From Oscillospiraceae bacterium (GTDB taxonomy: Bacteria; Bacillota; Clostridia; Oscillospirales; Oscillospiraceae), in contig JAEDJR010000026.1 of assembly GCA_016296235.1 (NCBI GenBank), positions 1-14,842 on the forward strand: DNA of 14,842 nt. Direction: 5' to 3'. Below the pieces are notes generated by a model, which was not told the DNA's origin, made no database searches, and saw nothing but the letters and a program-made list of their open reading frames with translations. Below are positions 1 through 7,476 of this stretch, in pieces (positions within the stretch are counted from its first letter, which is position 1; every line of letters begins with the position of its first letter). The position numbers and the translations under genes are program-made.

Positions 1-137
1 CCTACAATAGGGGAGCTGGCCCGAAGGGCCTGAGGGGTGTCAAGCTGCCAATCTTTGTATGCAACTGCGATGATATTTGGTAGCTTGACACCCCTCCGCT
101 TCGCATACGCTCAGCATCTCCCCTATTGTAGGGGAGG
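1..137. repeat. Palindromic intergenic element, copy 1 (cut by window start)
   Basis: Positions 1-137 are identical, base for base, to 167-303, a period of 166. Only the first few bases of this copy are missing, by comparison with copy 2. It starts inside a short palindrome with arms CTCCCCTA and TAGGGGAG around CAA. It contains the mini-hairpin GGCCC-GAA-GGGCC at 18-30 and ends with the reverse complement of the opening palindrome (CTCCCCTA-TTG-TAGGGGAG, 118-136). It looks like a MITE- or REP-like non-coding element. The small open frame running through both copies has no ribosome binding site and is judged spurious. Confidence 0.85.
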
Positions 138-162
138 CATTTTAGTGCACAGCATTTCATGG

Positions 163-302
163 CTCCCCTACAATAGGGGAGCTGGCCCGAAGGGCCTGAG
201 GGGTGTCAAGCTGCCAATCTTTGTATGCAACTGCGATGATATTTGGTAGCTTGACACCCCTCCGCTTCGCATACGCTCAGCATCTCCCCTATTGTAGGGG
301 AG
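163..302. repeat. Palindromic intergenic element, copy 2 (complete)
   Basis: This is the complete 140-base copy. Its ends are 19-base inverted repeats, each itself a palindrome: CTCCCCTA-CAA-TAGGGGAG at 163-181 and CTCCCCTA-TTG-TAGGGGAG at 284-302. Nested inside are a second inverted pair, AGGGGTGTCAAGCT at 199-212 with AGCTTGACACCCCT at 248-261, and a small hairpin GGCCC-GAA-GGGCC at 184-196. The whole unit can fold into one long branched hairpin on either strand. It lies just beyond the 3' end of the minus-strand antiporter gene. No transposase is visible, so if mobile it would depend on an enzyme encoded elsewhere. The family name is unknown to me. Confidence 0.85.
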
Positions 303-359
303 GTATTGAGGTGCGCAGCCTGGGGCTGAGAGGATCACATCATTGCGGGCAAAAGGTTA

Positions 360-1334
360 TTACATGGTGAACTGCACCACGCAGAAGGCGGCGTAGATGG
401 CCAGCAGCAGGATGCCCTGCCAGCGGTCGAGTTTTTTCCGGGTCAGAGCCGGGAGCGTCAGCAGAGCCATGACGGCCAGCATCAGGGGAATCTCCAGAAC
501 CAGGGAAGCGTTGCGGCCGAAGAGCACGCTGCTGCAGGGAACTTCAAAGGGCGCTAGGGTCACGGAGACGCCGGAAACCAGCACCAGGTTAAAGATATTG
601 GCGCCGATGACGTTGCCCAGGGACAGGGCGCCGTGGCCCTTGGCCAGGGAGGTGATGGCGGTGACCAGTTCCGGCAGGGAGGTGCCCAGCGCTACGAAGG
701 TCAGGGCGATCACAGACTCAGGCACGCCGAGGGCCTGGGCGATGAGGGTGCCGTTCTCCACCAGCAGATTCGCGCCCACGGCGATCAGGACGGCGCCCAC
801 CACCAGAAGCGCCAGCTCCTTGAGCAGGGAGTTGGATGTTCCGTCGTCCTCATGCTGCTCCGCTTCGGCAGGGACGCTGGGATTCCGGAAGCCCTGGCGG
901 ACGGTGATGACCATATAGACGACGAAAATGGCCAGCATGACCAGGCCCAGGGGGCGGCTGAATTCGCCCAGCAGATAGGCGGCAACGCAGTAGACGGCAG
1001 CGGAGCCGAAGAAGAAGCAGACCGGTGTTTTCAGGGCCTTGCTGTCCACGGGGCCGGGCCGGATGGCCACGGTGATGGCGGCGATCAGGGCGGTGTTGCA
1101 GATGATGGAGCCGATGGCGTTGCCGTAGGCGATTTCGCCGTGGCCGGTCAGGGCGGATTGGGCGGAAACCATAACCTCCGGCAGGGTGGTGCCGATGGAG
1201 ACCACGGTGGCGCCGATAATCAGCTCCGGCACATGGAACCGGTGGGCAAGGCCGGAGGCACCGTCCACGAACCAGTCGCCGCCTTTAATCAGAAGAATCA
1301 ATCCGAGGGCGAAGAGCAATACAGGCACAATCAT
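360..1334 (-). CDS. Sodium/calcium exchanger-family cation antiporter (CaxA/YrbG type), predicted Mn2+ or Ca2+ exporter
   Basis: A 324-residue membrane protein of the CaCA superfamily, which exchanges divalent cations for Na+ or H+ across the cytoplasmic membrane. The two inverted alpha repeats are plain: GTTLPE at residues 48-53 followed by a GNAIGS stretch (71-76), and GTSLPE at 217-222 followed by GNVIGAN (240-246). Their acidic residues are the cation ligands in this family. An acidic loop (about 157-167) separates the two halves. Length is usual for bacterial members. I chose the ATG at 1334 because AGGAG ends 10 bases upstream; the in-frame ATG at 1343 is only one base from that AGGAG. 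A frame reaching further upstream would run through the riboswitch and is not translated. Family annotation usually says calcium/sodium antiporter, but the manganese riboswitch in the leader suggests Mn2+ is a physiological substrate (inference). Confidence 0.9.
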   Translation of the reverse strand: MIVPVLLFALGLILLIKGGDWFVDGASGLAHRFHVPELIIGATVVSIGTTLPEVMVSAQSALTGHGEIAYGNAIGSIICNTALIAAITVAIRPGPVDSKALKTPVCFFFGSAAVYCVAAYLLGEFSRPLGLVMLAIFVVYMVITVRQGFRNPSVPAEAEQHEDDGTSNSLLKELALLVVGAVLIAVGANLLVENGTLIAQALGVPESVIALTFVALGTSLPELVTAITSLAKGHGALSLGNVIGANIFNLVLVSGVSVTLAPFEVPCSSVLFGRNASLVLEIPLMLAVMALLTLPALTRKKLDRWQGILLLAIYAAFCVVQFTM

Positions 1335-1367
1335 GAGGGTCATTCTCCTTTTCGTGAAATAAGGGAT

Positions 1368-1416
1368 AAAAAGAGCAAGACTTCTATTGCCGGGGCAATA
1401 AAAGTCTTGCTCTTTT
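1368..1416 (-). terminator. Intrinsic terminator hairpin of the riboswitch expression platform
   Basis: Two 15-base arms, AAAAGAGCAAGACTT (1369-1383) and AAGTCTTGCTCTTTT (1402-1416), are exact reverse complements. Inside them lies a further 6-base stem (TATTGC/GCAATA, 1385-1390 and 1395-1400) with a four-base loop and one mismatch between the stems. Read on the minus strand the hairpin ends in a run of five U (1372-1368). It sits between the aptamer and the antiporter start, where a transcription-terminating expression platform is expected. Confidence 0.9.
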
Positions 1417-1486
1417 CTGCAGGTCCGGGCCGAAGCCGTCATGACGAAGCCTGCAACGCCGAAGCGCGAACTACTCCCTTTTATTG
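1396..1486 (-). promoter_or_regulatory. yybP-ykoY manganese riboswitch leader of the antiporter gene
   Basis: The minus-strand leader carries both conserved blocks of the yybP-ykoY aptamer: AAAGGGAGTAG near the 5' end (rc of 1471-1481) and CCCGGACCTGC at the 3' end (rc of 1419-1429). GCAGG and CCTGC are complementary and flank the hairpin between them. This family (Rfam RF00080) binds Mn2+ and usually turns on Mn2+ exporters. Nine bases before the aptamer (CAATAAAAG, rc of 1478-1486) are exactly complementary to nine bases of the terminator's 5' half (CTTTTATTG, rc of 1396-1404). Pairing of these would oppose the terminator, consistent with an ON switch at high Mn2+ (inference). The aptamer core spans about 1417-1482. 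Confidence 0.88.
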
Positions 1487-1491
1487 AGTTG

Positions 1492-1520
1492 ATTGTAACA
1501 CAGGAAAGGGGGCCTGTCAA
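1492..1520 (-). promoter_or_regulatory. Consensus sigma-A promoter for the riboswitch-antiporter unit
   Basis: On the minus strand TTGACA (rc of 1515-1520) and TACAAT (rc of 1492-1497) are separated by exactly 17 bases. That is a perfect -35 and a one-mismatch -10. Transcription would start about 1480-1488, immediately before the riboswitch. The -35 begins only four bases beyond the glnS stop codon. The antiporter is therefore transcribed independently of glnS, although read-through from glnS cannot be excluded because I see no terminator between them other than the riboswitch's own. Confidence 0.9.
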
Positions 1521-1524
1521 ACAG

Positions 1525-3213
<1,689 letters not shown>

Positions 3214-3248
3214 ACAGCACATCCTCTCATAATTCATTCTAAGTGATG

Positions 3249-3277
3249 ATTATAACCGATCTTTTGCAAATTCGCAA
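3249..3277 (-). promoter_or_regulatory. Sigma-A-type promoter for glnS
   Basis: Minus-strand TTGCGA (rc of 3272-3277) and a perfect TATAAT (rc of 3249-3254) are spaced 17 bases apart, about 40 bases upstream of the glnS start. The remaining leader is too short for a T-box or similar tRNA-sensing element, so no leader regulation is indicated. Confidence 0.75.
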
Positions 3278-3328
3278 TGACAGAAAATAAAATTATGAAG
3301 AAACTGAAAACAAAGCCGCTTTTTTGAA

Positions 3329-3363
3329 ATTTGGGCTTTCCAAATCGGCTCTTATCATATAAA
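3329..3363 (+). promoter_or_regulatory. Probable promoter region of the pyrH-polC operon
   Basis: No consensus pair stands out. Candidate -10 boxes are TATCAT (3353-3358) and TATAAA (3358-3363), with weak -35 matches TTGGGC (3331-3336) or TTTCCA (3337-3342). A small dyad, ATTTGG-GCTTT... closing with CCAAAT (3329-3345), overlaps the -35 zone and could be an operator or chance. A promoter must lie here because glnS upstream is divergent; its exact position is uncertain. Confidence 0.45.
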
Positions 3364-3405
3364 ATAGATGAGACAGAACAGAGACAAGAGGAGTGTCAGC
3401 GCATC

Positions 3406-4128
3406 ATGAATGAACCGAAATACAAGCGCGTGCTTTTAAAGATTTCCGGCGAAGCCCTGGCGGGCGAGCAGCACCGGGGTCTTGATTTTGAAGTCATCGG
3501 CCAGGTCTGCGATGTTATCAAGAAGTGCGTGGAGCTGGGCGTCCAGGTGGGCGTCGTGGTCGGCGGCGGAAACTTCTGGCGGGGCCTGAAGGACGGCGGC
3601 GACCGCATGGAGCGTACCCGTGCCGATCACATGGGCATGCTGGCCACGGTGATTAACGCCCTGGCCGTGGCGGACTGCCTGGAGCAGCGGGACGTGGAGG
3701 TCCGGGTTCAGACGGCCATTGCCATGAACGCCATTGCCGAGCCCTATATCCGGGGCCGGGCCATCCGTCATCTGGAGAAGGGCCGCGTGGTCATCTTCGG
3801 CTGCGGTACCGGCAACCCCTATTTCTCCACGGACACCGGCGCGGTGCTCCGGGCCGCAGAGATTGAGGCCGACGCCATTTTGCTGGCCAAGAACATCGAC
3901 GGCGTCTACTCCGCCGATCCGAAAAAGGATCCCGAAGCGGTGAAGTTCGACCGGATCACCTATGACGAGGTTCTGGCCCGCCATCTGATGGTCATGGATA
4001 CCACGGCCACATCCCTGTCCATGGACAATTCCATCCCCATCGTCCTGTTTGCACTGAAGGATCCCGAAAATATTCTGCGCGTCGTCATGGGCGAGCAGAT
4101 CGGCACAATTGTGAAGGAGGCTTTTTAA
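3406..4128 (+). CDS. pyrH: UMP kinase (uridylate kinase)
   Basis: A 240-residue amino acid kinase-fold enzyme that phosphorylates UMP to UDP with ATP in the cytoplasm, feeding pyrimidine nucleotide synthesis. Family landmarks are KISGEAL (12-18, phosphate-binding lysine), GGGNFWRG (53-60) and DHMGMLAT (74-81, UMP/ATP site region), then a PYFSTDTGA stretch and a KNIDGVYSADPKKD segment typical of PyrH. Length equals the family norm. The start at 3406 was chosen because the homologous N-terminus begins at the MNEPKYKRVLLK stretch. AGAGGAG precedes it at a slightly long 12 bases; the extra 25 codons upstream look unlike PyrH. It heads the operon. In many Bacillota rpsB and tsf precede pyrH, but here the upstream neighbour is divergent glnS. 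One base separates it from frr. Confidence 0.97.
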   Translation: MNEPKYKRVLLKISGEALAGEQHRGLDFEVIGQVCDVIKKCVELGVQVGVVVGGGNFWRGLKDGGDRMERTRADHMGMLATVINALAVADCLEQRDVEVRVQTAIAMNAIAEPYIRGRAIRHLEKGRVVIFGCGTGNPYFSTDTGAVLRAAEIEADAILLAKNIDGVYSADPKKDPEAVKFDRITYDEVLARHLMVMDTTATSLSMDNSIPIVLFALKDPENILRVVMGEQIGTIVKEAF

Positions 4129-4129
4129 C

Positions 4130-4678
4130 ATGGATTTCAAGGAATACACCCGGAAAATGGAAAAGACCATGGAGGTTCTGGGCAGCCAGTTCGGCTCCGT
4201 CCGCGCCGGACGCGCCAACTCCCAGGTTCTCGACCGCATCAGCGTGCCCTACTACGGCGTGGATACCCCCATCGGCCAGGTGGCCAGCATCTCCTCTCCC
4301 GATCCCAGAACGCTGGTGATCCAGCCCTGGGACGGCAGCCTGCTGAAGCCCATTGAGAAGGCCATCCAGGTTTCCGACCTGGGCATCAATCCCCAGAATG
4401 ACGGCAGAATCATCCGCCTGGTGTTCCCCCAGCTGACGGAGGAGCGCAGAAGAGACCTGACCAAGCAGGTCAAGAAGTACGCCGAGGAGGCTAAGGTTGC
4501 CGTGCGCAACATCCGCCGCGACGGCATGGACGCCATTAAGAAGGCCGTCAAGAAGAGCGAGATCACCGAGGACGACCAGAAGAAGGCCGAAAAGGATCTG
4601 CAGGAGCTCACCGACAAGTATATCAAGAAGGTTGACGATCTCTGCGCCAAGAAAGAAAAAGAACTGATGGAAATCTGA
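4130..4678 (+). CDS. frr: Ribosome recycling factor
   Basis: A 182-residue protein that, with EF-G, splits the post-termination 70S ribosome and frees the mRNA. It is very close to the standard length of 185. The three-helix bundle is built from the N-terminal MDFKEYTRKMEKT stretch and the charged C-terminal half, which contains the conserved NIRRDG motif (about 128-133). The small second domain carries the SVRAGRAN and PIGQVASIS-type segments. The start is well supported: AAGGAGG lies 9 bases before the ATG, inside the end of pyrH. The pyrH-frr pair is a near-universal bacterial arrangement. Confidence 0.97.
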   Translation: MDFKEYTRKMEKTMEVLGSQFGSVRAGRANSQVLDRISVPYYGVDTPIGQVASISSPDPRTLVIQPWDGSLLKPIEKAIQVSDLGINPQNDGRIIRLVFPQLTEERRRDLTKQVKKYAEEAKVAVRNIRRDGMDAIKKAVKKSEITEDDQKKAEKDLQELTDKYIKKVDDLCAKKEKELMEI

Positions 4679-4698
4679 TAGAGGAACAAAACAGTCTG

Positions 4699-4734
4699 GG
4701 GAGTGTTGCGAAATTTGGATTTTGCAACACTCCC
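4699..4734 (+). promoter_or_regulatory. Strong hairpin in the frr-uppS gap
   Basis: GGGAGTGTTGC (4699-4709) pairs with GCAACACTCCC (4724-4734). The stem continues through a G-U pair and AAA/TTT to about 15 pairs around the loop TTTGGA. No U-run follows, so it is not a standard intrinsic terminator. It is the only substantial gap inside the operon (74 bases). It may modulate read-through, protect or process the pyrH-frr message, or mark the boundary between the translation genes and the lipid/replication genes (inference). Confidence 0.7.
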
Positions 4735-4752
4735 GTCGTTGAAGGAAAGTCT

Positions 4753-5496
4753 ATGAAGCTGTTTGGAACCAATGAGACTGCGGACCGGCAGAGACCGGTG
4801 CCGCGGCATATTGCGATCATTATGGACGGCAACGGCCGCTGGGCCAAACGCCGCGGGTTGCCCCGCACCGCCGGTCACGCGGCCGGCAGCGAGGTGTTCC
4901 GTCAGATTGCCACCTACTGCCGGGATATCGGCGTGGACTATCTGACGGTCTATGCTTTCTCCACGGAGAACTGGAAGCGCTCCCAGGAAGAGATCTCGGC
5001 CATCATGGGCCTTTTGAAAAAATACCTGTTCGAAGCCCTGGAAAAAATGGAGCGCGACCGCATCCGCCTGGAGTTCTTCGGCGACCTCAGTCCCCTGAGC
5101 CCGGAGCTGCAGGAGCTGGCCGCCCGCACCCGGGAAATCTCCCGGAAGTACGAGGGCTTCCAGGCCAACATCTGCCTGAACTACGGCGGCCGGGATGAGA
5201 TTGTCCGGGCGGCCCGGGCCTTTGCGCGGCAGTGCGTGGAGGGGAAGGCCATCCCGGAGTCGCTGACGGAGGACCAATTCGGCTCCCTGCTGTTCTCCGG
5301 TGGGATTCCGGATCCCGATCTGGTCATCCGGCCCAGCGGAGAGCTGCGGATTTCCAATTTCCTGTTATGGCAGTCCGCCTATGCGGAATACTATGTTACA
5401 GACGTCCTGTGGCCGGACTTCACGCCGGCGGAGTTGGAGAAGGCCATCGGGGCCTACAACAGCCGGGACCGGAGATTTGGAGGCGTAAAACCATGA
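4753..5496 (+). CDS. uppS: Undecaprenyl diphosphate synthase (cis-prenyltransferase)
   Basis: A 247-residue enzyme that extends farnesyl diphosphate with isopentenyl diphosphate to the C55 lipid carrier used for peptidoglycan and wall polymers. The catalytic signature is present: IAIIMDGNGRWAK (20-32) with the essential Asp25, NYGGRDEI (143-150), and RPSGELRISNFLLWQ (193-207), which supplies the diphosphate-binding Arg/Ser and the C-terminal signature. Length is normal. AAGGAA lies a few bases before the ATG at 4753. The stop overlaps the cdsA start (ATGA), suggesting translational coupling. Its substrate comes from the MEP pathway, two of whose enzymes (dxr, ispG) lie in the same operon. Confidence 0.96.
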   Translation: MKLFGTNETADRQRPVPRHIAIIMDGNGRWAKRRGLPRTAGHAAGSEVFRQIATYCRDIGVDYLTVYAFSTENWKRSQEEISAIMGLLKKYLFEALEKMERDRIRLEFFGDLSPLSPELQELAARTREISRKYEGFQANICLNYGGRDEIVRAARAFARQCVEGKAIPESLTEDQFGSLLFSGGIPDPDLVIRPSGELRISNFLLWQSAYAEYYVTDVLWPDFTPAELEKAIGAYNSRDRRFGGVKP

Positions 5497-6308
5497 AAAC
5501 TCGAATTCTGGTGGCAGCCGTTGGCCTGCCGCTTCTGCTGGTGGTGCTGCTGGTGCTGCCGGCCATTGCCACGGGCATTCTGGTGGCGGCCATGTCCGTC
5601 CTGGCGGTCTATGAGCTGCTGTTCTGCACGGGTCTGGTGAAGGACATCCGTCTCATGGCGGTCTCCGCGCTCATGGCCCTGTTTATCGGCATCTGGAGCA
5701 GCGGCCAGCGGGAGTGGAGCGCCTTCCTGGTGGCCCTGTGGCTGTACTTTATGGTTCTGTTCGGTCTGATGATCGCCGCCCACACCAAGCTGCGGTTTGA
5801 GAGCGTCTGCGTCTCGGCCTTTGCCGGTGTTGCAATCCCCCTGCTGCTGTCCTCTCTGACCCGGATTCTGACCCTGGATTATGGAAAATTCTACATACTG
5901 GTGCCGCTGATTCTGTCCTTTGGGACGGACAGCGCGGCCTACTTTGTGGGCCGGGCCTTTGGCCGCCATAAGATGGCCCCCATCGTCAGCCCCAAGAAGA
6001 GCTGGGAGGGCGTGGCCGGCGGCGTCCTGGGCGCCGTGGTACTGATGCTGCTCTACGCCCTGGTGCTGGATCTGGCCTTCGGGTTTACCGTACAATATGG
6101 CTTTGCCATGCTCTATGGCCTGCTGGGCTCTGCGACCTGCGTTCTGGGCGACCTGACCTTCTCCGTCATCAAGCGGCAGGCCGGCATCAAGGACTACGGC
6201 CATCTGCTCCCCGGCCACGGCGGGATTCTGGACCGCTTTGACAGCATGACGCTGGTAGCCCCCCTGGCGGAGGCTCTGATTCTGATGATTCCCATGCTCA
6301 GGATGTGA
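5493..6308 (+). CDS. cdsA: Phosphatidate cytidylyltransferase (CDP-diglyceride synthase)
   Basis: A 271-residue polytopic membrane enzyme that joins CTP and phosphatidic acid to make CDP-diacylglycerol, precursor of the phospholipids. The family signature is complete in the C-terminal part: SVIKRQAGIKDYGHLLPGHG followed by GILDRFDS (224-251), which holds the metal-binding Asp residues. An upstream cytoplasmic segment SPKKSWEGVAGG (166-177) is also characteristic. Several hydrophobic helices fill residues 4-160. GGAGG lies 9 bases before the ATG at 5493, which overlaps the uppS stop by four bases; the longer frame beginning inside uppS is not the gene. The next gene, dxr, follows after four bases. 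Confidence 0.96.
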   Translation: MKTRILVAAVGLPLLLVVLLVLPAIATGILVAAMSVLAVYELLFCTGLVKDIRLMAVSALMALFIGIWSSGQREWSAFLVALWLYFMVLFGLMIAAHTKLRFESVCVSAFAGVAIPLLLSSLTRILTLDYGKFYILVPLILSFGTDSAAYFVGRAFGRHKMAPIVSPKKSWEGVAGGVLGAVVLMLLYALVLDLAFGFTVQYGFAMLYGLLGSATCVLGDLTFSVIKRQAGIKDYGHLLPGHGGILDRFDSMTLVAPLAEALILMIPMLRM

Positions 6309-6312
6309 AATT

Positions 6313-7476
6313 ATGACAAAAACCATATCCATCCTCGGCTCCACCGGCTCCATCGGCCGGCAGACCCTGGATGTGGTCGATCAGCTGGGCGTCCGCGTGG
6401 CGGCCCTGACCTGCGGCTCCGATGTGGAGCGTCTGACGCGGCAGTGTCAGAAATACCGTCCCCGGCTGGCCGTTGTGGGCAGCGAAGCCCTGGCGGGCCG
6501 GCTGCGGGAAAACCTGTCCGGCCAGGACATTGAGATTCTCTGGGGCAGGGAAGGGCTGCTGAAGGCGGCGGCACTGGAGGAGGCCGACACGGTGATTACC
6601 GCCGTGGTGGGCATGGTGGGCCTGGAGCCTACCCTGGCCGCCTGCCGGGCGGGCAAGCGCATCGGTCTGGCCAATAAGGAAACCCTGGTCTGCGCCGGTG
6701 AGCTGGTCATGGCGGAAGCGGCAGCCCACGGTGCGGAAATCATCCCCGTGGATTCCGAGCATTCCGCCATTTTCCAATGCCTCATGGGCTGCCGCGACCG
6801 GTCCCAGGTGCGGCGGCTGATTCTCACGGCCTCCGGCGGCGCGTTCTACGGAAAAACCCGGCAGCAGCTGCGGACGGCAAAAAAGGACGAGGCCCTGCGT
6901 CATCCCAACTGGAAAATGGGGTCGAAGATCACCATCGACTGCGCCACCTTGCTGAATAAGGGCCTGGAGTTCATCGAGGCCATGCGGCTGTACCATATGC
7001 CGCCGGAGAAAATCGCCGTGGTGATCCACCGCCAGAGCATTGTCCATTCCCTGGTGGAATACTGCGACGGCGCGGTGCTGGCCCAGCTGGGCGCGCCGGA
7101 TATGCGCATTCCCATCCAGCTGGCTCTGACCTATCCCGACCGGATGCCCAGTCCGGCGCCGGATCTGGATCTTTTGACCTGCGGCCCCTTGACCTTTGCC
7201 CAGCCGGACTACGACAGCTTCCCCTGTCTGGGCCTGGCCATGGAGACGGTCCGGGCGGGCGGCACCGCCTGCGCCGTGCTCAACGGCGCCAACGAAGAGG
7301 CCGTGGCGGCCTACCTCCGGGATGAGATCGGCTTTTATGACATTTCCGATTCCATCCGCTGCGCCCTGGACAGCGTGGAGCAGGTTACCGCGCCGGGGCT
7401 GGAAGAGATTCTCCGGGCCGATCAACTGGCCAGACAAGCGGCCAGAACGTATTTTTCAAAACTGAAAGGTGATTGA
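6313..7476 (+). CDS. dxr: 1-deoxy-D-xylulose 5-phosphate reductoisomerase
   Basis: A 387-residue cytoplasmic enzyme that converts DXP to MEP with NADPH, the committed step of the MEP isoprenoid pathway. The N-terminal dinucleotide-binding motif is ILGSTGSIG (7-15). The catalytic part shows ANKETL (120-125), the metal ligands Asp147 and Glu149 in PVDSEHSAIF, the flexible-loop region near HPNWKMG (197-203), and Glu219 in NKGLEFIEA. All match the known active site, which is also the fosmidomycin target site. AGGA lies 9 bases before the ATG. The stop TGA overlaps the rseP start as TGATG. Confidence 0.97.
   Translation: MTKTISILGSTGSIGRQTLDVVDQLGVRVAALTCGSDVERLTRQCQKYRPRLAVVGSEALAGRLRENLSGQDIEILWGREGLLKAAALEEADTVITAVVGMVGLEPTLAACRAGKRIGLANKETLVCAGELVMAEAAAHGAEIIPVDSEHSAIFQCLMGCRDRSQVRRLILTASGGAFYGKTRQQLRTAKKDEALRHPNWKMGSKITIDCATLLNKGLEFIEAMRLYHMPPEKIAVVIHRQSIVHSLVEYCDGAVLAQLGAPDMRIPIQLALTYPDRMPSPAPDLDLLTCGPLTFAQPDYDSFPCLGLAMETVRAGGTACAVLNGANEEAVAAYLRDEIGFYDISDSIRCALDSVEQVTAPGLEEILRADQLARQAARTYFSKLKGD

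Noticed and set aside
37..249. 70-codon open frame through the palindromic repeats
   Set aside because: It runs across inverted repeats and the spacer, has no ribosome binding site and resembles no protein.
1..303. The two direct repeats as a CRISPR array
   Set aside because: The repeat is far too long (137 bases), there are only two copies, the gap between them is short and related to the downstream flank, and no cas gene is present.
1335..1520. Longer antiporter reading frame starting at 1520
   Set aside because: The added 62 codons run through the promoter, riboswitch and terminator, and the family N-terminus begins at the hydrophobic helix at 1334.
4699..4734. frr-uppS hairpin as an intrinsic terminator
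   Set aside because: No U-run follows the stem, and uppS downstream has no visible promoter of its own, so full termination would silence the rest of the operon.
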